A stretch of 64,000 nt of DNA from Aplectana chamaeleonis (lineage: Eukaryota; Nematoda; Chromadorea; Rhabditida; Cosmocercidae). Position 1 is the first letter of the stretch. Every line of letters starts with the position of its first letter. Position numbers and translations under genes: made by a program. Of this stretch, positions 34,510 to 46,000 are shown piece by piece. The notes below the pieces were generated by a model that saw nothing but the letters and a program-made list of their open reading frames with translations, was not told the DNA's origin and ran no database searches. The stretch lies in contig JAPDOI010000066.1 in NCBI GenBank assembly GCA_029168955.1, positions 1,674,501 to 1,738,500 of the forward strand, read 5' to 3'.

Positions 34510-35577
34510 CTTACAAGGGAACCACAATAAGTCATAGTGGCCATTCCAAATGAAATGTACTTTTCTAGAACCATTTTCGGACGAAAAGTCCGAATATGCC
34601 TATCGCAGCTGCCTAGACCCACTCTGAGAAAAGTTATGGGCGTTTTTAAAGCTTTGCGGCAAGGTAAGGGTACCACCCCCCATAGAATTTTCAGGGTGTT
34701 TCAAAATTTTTCCCCTGATTTTGCTAAAAACATGTATGTAGGGGTAATCTGGGGTGCTGAACACGAATCTGGAGTTTGCTTGCCCAAATTTTAAGGTTTA
34801 CTGTAGGTTACGGTAGGTAACATGCCATTTAGGAGGCAAAAGCTACCTTAATAATTCGAGAATCGTTAAATGGACATCGAATTCGTATTCAGCACCACAA
34901 ATAACCTTCACAGGGGAACTTTGAGACAAATCTGAGACTTTGACCAAACTACCGTATACCCACCGTAATCTACCGTAAGCTGCCAAAAATCGATAAATCG
35001 ACATCAGATCCGTGTTCAGCACTCCAAATAACCCCCAGAGAAATAACTTGAGCATATTCTATAGAAGCACTCCGGAAATCGTCAAAAGTCGCGATTTGCC
35101 ATCAAACTCTCCCCCGATGGGAATCTGTGACCTAATACAGACCCTCAGATTCGTGATCAGCACCCCAAATAACCCCCCAAAGCGAATTTTTAGTCAAATC
35201 TGGAATATTTTTCTAAAACGGTCCGAGAGCCCTCTACTCGGTAGAAATAAACGCCCAACCGAAAATCCGTACAAGTCCAAAACGCTGTTAGTCTGCGCAA
35301 AGTTTGGAAAATGTTCCTTCAACCTAAATTTGCTTAGTGGGGTAGTTTTGGGCGCTGAACACGATTATGAGGACCGTTCCCGGGCTTTCGTAAAAATAAT
35401 GCGCTTTTTGGAGGGTGCAATAAGTACGAAAATCAGAGAAAAAATGCCTATAACTTTTTTCAGAGTGGGTCTAGGCAGCTGCGATGGGCATATTCGGACT
35501 TTTCGTCCAAAAATGGTTCTAGGAAAGTACATTTCTTTTGGAATGGTCACTATGGCGTATTGTGGTTCCCTTGTTAG
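34510..35577. mobile_element. DNA transposon, CTWACAAGGG family, complete copy
   Basis: CTTACAAGGGAACCACAAT at the left and inverted CTAACAAGGGAACCACAAT at the right extend inward as more than 130 bp of inverted similarity containing GACGAAAAGTCCGAATATG and GCAGCTGCCTAGACCC. The interior carries repeated ACCCCAAATAACCCCC blocks. No transposase frame is seen and no target duplication is obvious. Confidence 0.8.
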
Positions 35578-35952
35578 AGTAATATCTGAGGACTGAAAAT
35601 CTATCGTAATCGTTGGAAATTCAGAAGTCTAATGCCAACTTCCTAATGCAAAAGATCTGACAAGGGAATCACTATAAGTCATAGTAACCATTCCAAATGA
35701 AATGTACTTTTCTAGAACCATTTTCGGACGAAAAGTCCGAATATGCCCATCGCGGCTGCCTAGACCCACTCTGAAAGAGGTTACGAGCGTTTTGAAAGCT
35801 TCGCGGCAAGGTAAGGTAATGTTTAGGGTGTTTTATGAAATTTTTTTCCAGATTTTGCTGAAAACGTGTGTAGGGGTAACCTGGGGTGCTGAACACGAAT
35901 CTGGGGTTCGCTTGTCGAAATTTTGAGGTTTACTGTGGGTTACGGTAGGTGA

Positions 35953-37897
35953 TATAGTTGTGCTTTTTGACTAAACGGACCGAATGAATGAATGAATGAA
36001 TATTTTCGACTTCAACATTTTCGAATAAATGAATGAATGAATAAATTCGACTTCAAATTTTTCGAATAAACGAATGAATGAGTATATTCGACTTTGAATT
36101 TTTCGAATGAACGAATGAATGAATATATTCAATTCTCTATTTCGAATGAATGAATATCGAAAATCGAATAATTTCGAATAAATGAATTAATTTAACTACG
36201 GGCCAACCGAATTCAGAGTTCTGCGACGCTACTGCTTCGAAGAGGCAGTTTTTAAGAATGGCATCGAAAGCTTTTGAACTGCTCAATATATCCAATATTC
36301 CGCTCAGGCAGGGTTCATGAGTGGTGGCACGCAAAATCGATAAGCATCGTTTCTACACTTGCAGCTGCCTGATGCCACCCACGGCGGTTCTATTCATACA
36401 ACGCCAGAGCGTCACGAGCGGGCGTTTCGTTAGACCCCGTTCAGAGTTCATTTGCGTCGCGACGCGATGTTATAATCAGTCTACATCTCGATCACGCTAC
36501 GTCGCGTCGCGTCTTCGCTGGGTTTCCACAGTGAAGAGGCGCGATACATTCGGAATTACGCGCTTTCTCCTAGAACGATAGCGGTCGTATAACGAGATGG
36601 GAGTTGTTCGGCCCGCCACGCGCCGGCAATTCCATTAGTGTTACTGTCTGAGTTGGGGATAGTGTTCGCGGAATTTCTGGATTAGGCGTGATTCCTAGCT
36701 TTTTTTCGCTTTTCGTGAATTTGTTACTTCGACATTTTCTGCCCTAACGAGTATGAGCCGCAAAACTTGCTGCTATTTGATATTTACTCCTTCCCTTTGA
36801 GTATTGCTCATTTTGCCACCCATTCGTTTTTATTTCTGTTTCCAAAATCGATAAAAAAGAACAAAATCCAAATTAGCCATCGTTGACAGCCATAGAAGCA
36901 CCTTGTCAAAAGTTGGGAAAAATATACAAATCCCGCTCTATTGAAAATCTTGTGCTAATTTTGATCTAGCGCATATGTCGTGGATTCGACTGCCTTACCA
37001 ATTTTCGCGGCTTTAGCTTTGGCTACTGATAAATGGTCAGTCGGTACCCTGGATCTCCATCAAATTTCCGTTTCGACTCTGGAAACCGCCAAGTTTTGCT
37101 GAAAACCAAAAAAAGCGTTGGATAGAAGACGATTCACACTTTCGACCAGTATTGCCCTTAGCAGAAGAAAATTCCGGCCCGCAATTGTGGACAAACGCTG
37201 TTGCAGCACGTAATGCGATGAAATCGTGCTGGGACGAAGGTTGATCGTGCCGGGAATACATGGTCCCACCAGTATTTTCATCGTGTCGCGGCGGGTGTCT
37301 GCGATTGCGGACCAGAGATTCGCTCGGATGAAAGCACTTTTTCAAGTACTCGTCGAAAAAGATTCATTTTGAAACACATATCATCACTGGGAAGTTGAGG
37401 CGTTTCCATGTTTAATGAGGTTTGAGGCTGTGATTGAGCTCATTACTCATCAGTTACGAATTACGATTAACGATTTACGAGGATTTAAAATTACGATTTA
37501 CGCAATTCAAAATTTCAGTTACGCACAGCCCTGACTCACACTAGTGCTGGTGCACTGGCCCTTCGAAAAATTTCTGTGTAGGATCCGGTAATGGCTGTGT
37601 TAGATTATTCGAATATATTCGAAGATCGAATATGTTCGAATAATTGTCAGTGTCGATAGTCGATTTCGAATAATAATCGAATACCTGGTATTTTCGATAG
37701 TCGATTTCGAATAATAATCGAATATGAGGTTTTTTCGGTAGTCGATTTCGAATAATGATCGAATATCAGCTTTTTTCGATAGTCGATTTCGAATAATAAT
37801 CGAAAATCGGGATTTTTCGATTACTCGATAATCGAATAAATAATCGAATAATTTATTCGAATGTTTATTCGATTGCGAATATTCGAGCACAACTATA
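35953..37897. mobile_element. non-autonomous element, hAT-like 8-bp duplication, 1945 bp
   Basis: TATAGTTGTGCT and the inverted TATAGTTGTGCTCG bound the element. GTAGGTGA lies on both sides (35945-35952 and 37898-37905) and is a single copy in the uninterrupted relatives. Subterminal tandem repeats carry GAATGAATGAAT and TTCGACTTCAA at the left and GTCGATTTCGAATAATAATC about every 56 bp at the right. An 8-bp duplication suggests hAT. No transposase is recognised in the 1.9 kb. Confidence 0.8.
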
Positions 37898-38282
37898 GTA
37901 GGTGACATGCCATTTTGGTGGCAAAACTTACCCTAATAATTCGAAAATCGACAAATTGTCATCGAATTCGTATTAAGCACCCCAAATGACCCCACATGGA
38001 AACTTTGAGACAAATCTGAGACTTTGACCAAGCTACCGTATACCCACCGTAATCTACCGTAAGCTGTCAGAAATCGATATACTGACATCAGATTCGTGTT
38101 GAGCACTCCAAATAACCCACAGAAGAACGATTTGAGCCAGATCTGTCTCCACATTCCAGAAATCGTAAAAAGTCGAATTTGTCGTCAATTTTTTCTGCCG
38201 GTGGGAAGCATTGAACAAATTTAGTCGAAAACTCCTGACAAACGACAAATGAACGTCAGCCTCGTAATCATCACCCCAAATA

Positions 38283-38810
38283 CTTTGAGAGTTTTGGCCG
38301 AGAAATACCCGCGAAATAGCCGAGAAATGTCTGCTTGCCGAGTAATAGCCGCTAAATAGTCGCCAAATAATGCTCGCCGGGAAATAGCCTCGAAATAGCC
38401 GAGAAATAGCTGCTAAATAATGCTCGCCGCAAAATAGCCGCTAAATAATGCTCGCCGCGAAATAGCCGAGAAATAATGCTCTCCCGGTAGATATACGGAG
38501 CATTCCAGAGGCATGATTTAGATGTCAGCATCTCCGTCGGTTCAATTACCCAAGTTTGAGGTACTTGGACCTCACTTAACCTCTGGAGGCCCCGCCCAAG
38601 CGCTGGCGGCCCCAGATGGTGGCTCGGCGAGCCGGCGACGGTTGCGTCTTGGTCAATTTTGTTTACTTCTGACTATTTCTCGGTCATATCTCGGCTGTTT
38701 CTCGGCTACTTCTTATCCGTTCCGTGTAAAGCCGAGAAATAGCCCACCAGGAGCCGCTGTGGAGCCTGGTGGGCTATTTCCCGGCTATTTAGCGGCCAAA
38801 ACTCTCAGAG
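38283..38810. mobile_element. TA-flanked MITE with CCGAGAAATAG repeats
   Basis: CTTTGAGAGTTTTGGCCG and inverted CTCTGAGAGTTTTGGCCG bound it, with TA on each side (38281-38282 and 38811-38812). Near both ends, short repeats of the CCGAGAAATAGCCGCTAAA type follow one another. The core (38519-38640) matches 7869-7980. The TA duplication suggests Tc1/mariner. It is non-coding. Confidence 0.8.
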
Positions 38811-40533
38811 TAGCCCCCAGACCAAATTTTAAATGAAATCTGGAATATTTTTCTAGAACGCTTCGAGAGCCCTCTATTGGTATAAATAAACGCCCAGCCG
38901 AAAATCCTCAAAAGTCCAAAACGCTATCAGTCTGCGCAAAATTTGGAAAATGTTCCTTCACCCAAACTTTGCCTGGGGAGTAGTTTTGGGCGCTGAACAC
39001 GATAATGAAGTTCGTTTCCGGATTTTCGTGAAAATAATGCGCTTTTTGGAGGGTACAGTAGGTACGAAAATCAGAGAGAAACGCCTATAACTTCTTTCAG
39101 AGTGGTGCTAGGCAGCTGCGATGGGCATATGCGGACTTTTCATCTGAAAATAGTTCTAGAAAAGTATATTTCATTTGAGTTCATTTCATCTGAATGAGGG
39201 AAAGCTGCGGCGTTGTTATGATAGCTTATCATAAGATCTGAGCGGTTGTATTTGAGGTAACACAATGGTGGAAATGGAGAAACGACCGCTCCGCTTCCAA
39301 GATAGCGTGATAATATCTGCAACGCGGCTTCTTAGAGATAAGATACAAACCATACAAGGGTACGCATACAATGTGCCTACTGTCCACTATTTTAAAAACT
39401 GCGAACGCAGTACTCTTTCTGCTCAAGGACTCAACTGCCTTAGATCAAACAAGAGCAAAAAGGATAGAAATTGTGGATCCGCAGTTCTTCCCTTTTTAGT
39501 GGATACCCCTCATCCTGCAGGAGATTAGAGAAAAATATTAAGTAGTAGAAAAGCTTTCCTGGCAAGTGTTTCCCATATTACCCCTGTTTGTGGGTAACCC
39601 CCACGTGGGAAATTGAAAAAGAGAAGTGTATATGACTAATTGGAAGTCAACGGAAAACTCACCAGCTGTGGTTGCGCTTTCTTCATCGTAGTGGACGGTG
39701 AAAATTGGAACAATCGCTATGGAGCTGGTTACTTAGATACTAGACGCATCGAACAATATCGGGCCAAGAAAAATATATATAAAGCCGCTCGCCTGAGAAT
39801 CGACACGGCTTGGAACACAATTTTTCGAAGTTTTTCCTGTATGGATCGATAGAGGGTGCCGAAAATGTCTATTCTCTACCGCGTGTTTTGGATGGTGCAC
39901 TGGGTATGAAAGTCAGGGGGGAAAACGTCTATAACGTTTTCTTCAAAGGGGTTTTAGGCATCTGAGAGAGGCATACCTGGACTCTACTTTCAAAGACAGT
40001 TCTATAGAAGTACATTTCATTTGGAATGGCCAAACTGAGTAGAGTAGAAGCTTCCTTACAAGGAAAGTGTTTAGAGTGGTAAACGCGTCTGCGAAAACGA
40101 ACACTATCGTTATTATCTCTTCTGGCTCAATAGTAAAAATGTGCAGTATCCCGCCCCGAGCTGCAGTTTCGAACAAGTTATGAGCATTTTTTAAAGGCAG
40201 TGTCCACGATAAAAACCATGCCTGACTTTTTGGTGGAGATCGGCAGCTGCGGTGCCTATCGCAGCCCTAACGTTGAGAAAAACTAAGAAAAAGGAGCTCG
40301 GAACGGTCCCCTAAGGCCCCAAAGTTGGACACCCGTCAGCTCGTCATATCCCAGATGCACTTTCCACGCCCACCAACCTGAACAAATGAATGCTCGAGAT
40401 TGTGAAATGAGCGATGGATTCCGATCAATAGCCCCGTTCTTCCCTTCATTCACAACCTCTCTCTTTACTCAGGTTAGCTCGCACACTTCGGCTGCAAAAG
40501 ACGGAAGTCACAAGCCTCGGACAACTCGTCCAC

Positions 40534-40972
40534 CAGGGGTGTGCGTTAATGAAATTTTTTTTTCGTTAACCGTTAATCGTTAATTTTTGAAAAAAACCGC
40601 GTTAATCCGTTAATGTGTTAACACATTAATTTTGCATTTCGTTAACAGTTTTGAAAACATTACCTGACCACCACGAAAATCGATGAATAACCAGACGTCC
40701 CAAAAAAAACATGAAACACGTCCCATACCAAACACCGCAGTCCGTACACTCCAAACTTGGAAATCATCTTCATGGATTATTAATACTATCAGGCAGAACA
40801 ATAAACGAATACTCTTTAAGAATAGGAATCCTGACATGCAAAAAAGCATAGATGGATGGAACATTAACGAAATAAAAATTAACGTGGCTTCGGGACTTTT
40901 TCGTTAACCGTTAATCGTTAATTTTTGAAAAAAACCGCGCTAACACGTTAACGTTATTAATGCACAGCCCTG
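40534..40972. mobile_element. hAT-type MITE with CAGGGGTGTGC terminus
   Basis: CAGGGGTGTGCGTTAAT and inverted CAGGGCTGTGCATTAAT bound it. The 8-bp duplications are TCGTCCAC (40526-40533) and TCGTCCAT (40973-40980). Inside both ends a block with CGTTAACCGTTAATCGTTAA and TTTTTGAAAAAAACCGCG is repeated in direct orientation. CAGGG ends with 8-bp duplications are typical of hAT elements. Confidence 0.85.
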
Positions 40973-41671
40973 TCGTCCATCATGCTTCCCTAGCACAATT
41001 TTTGAGGGACCATAATTCCGCTCCTAGAAGGTCTTGTACGATTTCAGAGACATCATTGGAATCAGAATGGGACCGTCTTCAAGATACGCGAAAAAGCAGA
41101 AAAACTAATCCTTTCGTGAACACTGCATTTAGGCCTCGCGAAAAGGCAAGGGTACCCATTAGCCTTTTTTTATTGAGAGTTTCAAAAAATTTTCTCGGAT
41201 TATGCCCAAAACTTGTATGTAGGAGTAATCTAGGGTGGTGAACGCGAGTCTGGAGTCCCTTTGTCGAAGTTCCGAGGTTTACTGTAGTTTACGGTAGGTA
41301 GCATGCCATTTAGGGGGCACAAGCCATCTTAGTATTTTGAAAATCGACAAGCGGACGTTAAATTCGTATTCTCCACCCCGGATAACCCCCGTATACAATT
41401 TTTGAGTAAAATCTGAGACTTTGACCAAACTACCGTATACCTACCGTAATCTACCGTAAGCGGCCAAAAATTGTTAAAATAACATCAGATTCGTGTTAAG
41501 CACTCCAAATATCCCCCAGAAAAGCGATTTGAGTCACATCTGTCGCCACGCTCCAGAAATCGTGAAAAGTCGATTTTGTCGTCAATTTTTTCTGCCGGTG
41601 GGAAGCTTTGAACAAATTTAGTCGAAAACTTTGGAAAAACGACAAATGAACCTCAGAATCGTGATCAGCAC

Positions 41672-41976
41672 CAGGGATGAGCGGAGTTCCGCGTTTCGCG
41701 TTCCGAAACCCGCAGTTTCGCGCAATTTTGGCATTCCGCGTTCCGCATTCCGAAAACCGCAAAAAACGCCGTGGAATGTGAAAATATCGGGTCATTCGGG
41801 AGGAAGAAAACACTAGATGATCTCTAAATTTTTCCGCGTTTCGCGTTCCGAAAACCGCATTTCCGCGCATTTTCAGGCGTTTCGCGCCCGATTTCCGAAA
41901 CCCGAGAAAAAAATTTTCGTTCCGAGACCCGAAAACCGATTTCCGAAATTTCATATTTTTATTCCGCTCATCCCTG
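41672..41976. mobile_element. hAT-type MITE with CAGGGATGAGCGGA terminus
   Basis: CAGGGATGAGCGGA and its exact inverse TCCGCTCATCCCTG bound 305 bp. The perfect duplication ATCAGCAC lies at 41664-41671 and 41977-41984. The interior is made of TTCCGCGTTTCGCG and CCGAAACCCG-type repeats. No coding sequence. Confidence 0.9.
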
Positions 41977-42550
41977 ATCAGCACCCGAAATAACCCCCCA
42001 GAGCGATTTTTTAGTCAAATCTGGAATATTTTTCTAAAACGCTTCGAGAGCTCTTAATTGGCATAAATAAACGCCAAGCCGAAAATCCGTACAAGTCCAA
42101 AATGCTGTCAGTCCGGACAAAGTATGGAAAATGCGCCTGCACCCAAATCTTGCTCAGGGTGGTAGTTTTGGGCGCTGAACACCTCTATGGGGTCCATTTC
42201 CGAATTTTCGAAAGATTAATGCCCTTTTTTGGGGGGCACAAAAATCACAAAAAATGACCTTTTTAAGCTTGTAACTTCTTGGAATCTGCAGCTCGGGGCT
42301 GGATATTGCGCAGTTTTACTATTGAGCCACTAGAGATACTAACGATACTAGTCGTTTTGGCAGATGCGTTTACCACTCTAAACACTTCCCTTGTTAGAGA
42401 AGAACGGCTAAAAACGCAGTTATTCATTTCTAAGACTAATAGTTATCTCCTTGAACTGATTCACCGACCACAACCACTGAGAACTCGTTCATCCTACCAG
42501 ACACTAGTCTAGGCCAAAAAAGCATTCTAATGAAATACGGTGTTTCAGTG

Positions 42551-42845
42551 ACAAGTTTTTAATCTGCCACCGGCACAAAATTCTCACGGAAGTGTAATGG
42601 TTGTTCTTTCAAGAGTTTTCCATGTTTACTGCCTGATACCGCGACATTTTGGAAACCAGTCGTGCTGCTTTCCCACATTTTAGTCGGTGTAGAGCCTCAA
42701 CTATGTACTGGCCCCTGAAGGAGGACAGTGCGCGAATGAAGACACGCCGCTCTCCATCTCTTTTGTACCCTACCCTTTATCAATTGGGTATCATCAGTTT
42801 TGTTTACCTTGAGAATTTTGTGGCTGGTGGCAATTTATAATCGTC
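42551..42845. mobile_element. MITE with perfect 10-bp target duplication
   Basis: TGTTTCAGTG flanks the element at 42541-42550 and 42846-42855. The ends carry inverted similarity TGCCACCGGCACAAAATTC / GAATTTTGTGGCTGGTGGCA. The right part recurs at 2840-3006. A 10-bp duplication falls in the Mutator range of 8-11 bp, so the class is uncertain. Confidence 0.8.
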
Positions 42846-42926
42846 TGTTTCAGTGCGCAATTTCTCATTCCAGATGACTAAAGGTAGACTTCATGCATAG
42901 AAAAACACGAGTAATCTGTGATAAAA

Positions 42927-42932
42927 TTTATT
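42927..42932 (-). terminator. AATAAA poly(A) signal, disordered-protein gene
   Basis: AATAAA on the minus strand lies about 130 bases beyond the stop codon at 43064. It is the nearest canonical signal. Confidence 0.5.
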
Positions 42933-43063
42933 TCAGTGCAGAGTATATAGTCCATTATACATCGATATTATTTCAGGACTTGGTAATTATCCGTTCTATT
43001 CTGAAATCAACGATTATCCGTTTAAGCTCACTGAATCTGGCAGCAGCAATCGTGACCTCACAT

Positions 43064-46000
43064 TCAATCAGAATCCGACTCATCGTCTGCGTCCTCAGCT
43101 TTCTCCTCATTCCGTTCACGGTTATGTCTGGACTTGATGACGATTTTTCTGGACCTCGACTCCTAGAAGGAATACCGATATATCCGTCACTTCAACGTGA
43201 GAATCTAATACCAGTTCCAGAAGAATGTAAAAAGGAATCCGAAACGCACCCCGCGCGAACCAGATCTACGAACAGCCTGGAATAAGACAAATTTTGATAT
43301 AGGTATGTACCTATACTGACTAAGAAAATTTCAAAAAAATAGGGACAAGTTTCATGCAACATGACTCGGCGGTGAAAATTCACACTTAACACTTCGAAAC
43401 ATAAACACAACATTTTCTTGGAACAAGCATTGCCAGAATGGCGGGGCGCACGCAAGTTACATGCGACATTTGGAAAGCATGCATCCAGGCATCCTCAAGA
43501 ATCCTCGAAAGCGAAATTCGGAAACAAGCTACATGCAACATGCCCCGCCGCAGGTTGCAACATATCGAAAAAGTGTAACCAAATTTTCTCGTAAGACCAA
43601 AACTCAGGAAATTTGGAGCTGTGCACATGCAACACGTCTAGGCTGATGGAGGTCAGGCTTGAAACTATTTGGGGGGGGACACTCAAGATTCACTTAGAGA
43701 AATGGAAATTTTCTACACAGCTCCACGTGTTAGAAACGTGTTAAACGTGTCGTATAACGTATTTGAGACGTTTTGTGAAAAGGTTTGATATCAATCATTT
43801 CATTATAAATCTTGAGTGCCCCCCCCTACTAGTTTCATGCCGGAGGTTACATCTACTGTGCTTCTCTGGGCCGAATTCCAGTCCGCAGTTGCGTCTCGAC
43901 ACGCTTTGCGGCCGCACGCGATCGAGTCAGTCGAGTTTCTAGCGCCAAAACCGACTCCATGTAGCTTTTTTATACAGCTTTCTCTAATTTTGTTTGGTTT
44001 CCAGTCTCTGAAACCCACCTAGAGTCAACAGATCTGTGGCTGCGGTGCTGGAAACTCATCCGACTCGAATGCGCGCGGCCGCGAAGCGTGTCGAGACGCA
44101 GTTGCGGACCGGAATTTGGCCCAGAGAAGCACAGTAACATGTCGAATACATGCACTCGGACTTTCTCGGGTACTTTATGTCAGAAAATCCAAACAAGTTG
44201 CATGCAACAAACAAAAGGAGCATCGTAAGCCTGTAATCAAGTTTACTCAAAACACCCGTCATCAGCAATTTTGAAATTTCGTTTTTTTCGCATCCTTCGG
44301 CGCGAGTCACATTCAATATTTCGAAAAATTCAAAAGGAAAATCAAGAACAAGTTACCTAAATGGCTCTATCCTAGACGGGGGGGGGCACCCAAGACTTAC
44401 TCATAAAAGTGAACAAAAAAACTCATAAAAAATGCTTGATATTGCTTTCAAGCATTGTTGCTATTAAAAATTCTATAGAGATGCGTCGATTGGTAGCGTT
44501 ACCGATCGGTGAATCACTTCATTTCTGACTTGAATCCTGAGTCCCCCCCCCGTCTAGGATAGTGCCACCTAAATTATGATTGAGCGACGCTTACGTTACG
44601 CCCACCCATTGCTAGACAATTAGAAGGTAATGCACACAACATGTCTTGGCGCTGGCAAGTCACATTCGAGATTTCGGCACTCGGCTACCAAATTTCTTCC
44701 AAACGCGGACTGTTGGAATGAAGGAAATAAGTTGTTTGCAACTTGTCTTGGAACATGCAAGTTAAGTGCAACATACCAACAAAATGTCACCCCCATTCTA
44801 TGACCACTCAATTCCACCGCAGATTTCTATATAATGTTTGCCCCAGAATTGTTGTTTCTCCCGAAAGAGGCCAACGAACCCTCAAACTCACCGGAGGTCC
44901 TATTTCCACGTCCGTCTCGTCATCATCTGGGTCTTTCTGAAAAGAACAATAACTTTTTTGAAAACCAGAGCTACTGAAATGAGCCTAGACTGTCCGAATG
45001 GGACTGTCCGCCCACGCAGTCGGCGTGTGTTTTGAGCTGCCAACCTCTAAGTCGATTAGCAGGAATACGAGACGAACAATGAACAATATCGCAGCTAGCT
45101 GTTTGCAGCCGTGGGAAGGCTTGTCCAGAAAAACTTTCTCGACAACCACTCGACACGCACGCCGACCGCGTGGGCGGTTAGTATCATTCGGATAGACTTG
45201 AGACTTTACCTGCTTAGCCGGAACTGGCTTTGGTACCTCCTTGATTGGAGGCTGCTTCGTGAGACTTTCCGGTGGTGTTTGTGCAGCCACAGGAGCAGGG
45301 TTCTTTGGTGCCTTAGATACTATGCCTTCGGATACGCTTCGAAATTTTGTGTTATAAAACGAAACCTCAATCGGAAGTTGCTTGAGCGCGAATTGTTGAG
45401 TAGCCTGAATAGGAGTCTGAGGAGGAGCGGGTTGAGGTCGAGGCTGAGCAGGAGAACTGGGTGGCTGCGGCGGCTGCTGCACAGGAGTCGGCTGAGCACT
45501 AATCATCTTTTTCTGAACAGATTCACCATTTTATATTCAATTTGGAACCAATTTTTACCCAGAATCCTACCTTTGGTTGAGAAATCTCAACCGCCACTTC
45601 GTCCTCATCGTCTTCTTCTGAGTGTTCTCCATCTGAAGGTGGTTGCTGAAAGTAATAAACAGTCATCTAATTGTGCTTCTGTTTTCATGGTCACCCGACA
45701 CTAACCTTCTCTTCTTCTGATTGGGGTGATTTCGATTTCGGTGATTTTGATTTCGGTGATTTCGATTTGGGTGATTTCGATTTGGGTGACTTCTTTTTTG
45801 ATGATTCAGGATTAGCCGCAGCTCTACTTGGACTTGGCTGCTGTGACATCGAATTCTGAATTGGTGCTGAATTCTACATTACTAAATGCGTTCTATGCGA
45901 GCACATACCATTGACGAAGAGCTAACGGGACTGGCAGCTGGTGGTGGTTGTGGACGAGGAGCTGGAGCCTAAAGAGATACAATAGTGCTCATGTCTCTTG

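Larger units (their letters stand above)
35666..39175. mobile_element. second CTWACAAGGG copy, split by two later insertions
   Basis: The left end GACAAGGGAATCACTATAAG and the interior follow the copy at 34510-35577. The sequence is broken at 35953-37897 and at 38283-38810 by younger elements and resumes exactly where it stopped. The right end decays near 39175 without the terminal GGTTCCC. There is no gene in it. Confidence 0.75.
40055..42397. mobile_element. composite DNA element with CTTACAAGG termini carrying nested MITEs
   Basis: CTTACAAGGAAAGTGTTTAG at the left and inverted CTAACAAGGGAAGTGTTTAG at the right continue inward for about 115 bp, through TTACTATTGAGCC to CTGCAGCTCGGGGC. The ends resemble those at 34510-35577. 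Two hAT-like MITEs (40534-40972 and 41672-41976) and a copy of the CTCGGACAACTC family lie inside. No transposase frame is visible. Confidence 0.7.

Noticed and set aside
44985..45200. Continuation of the Pro-rich frame past 45210 into 44985
   Set aside because: The extension is MITE sequence after a clear CAG|GTAAAG donor.
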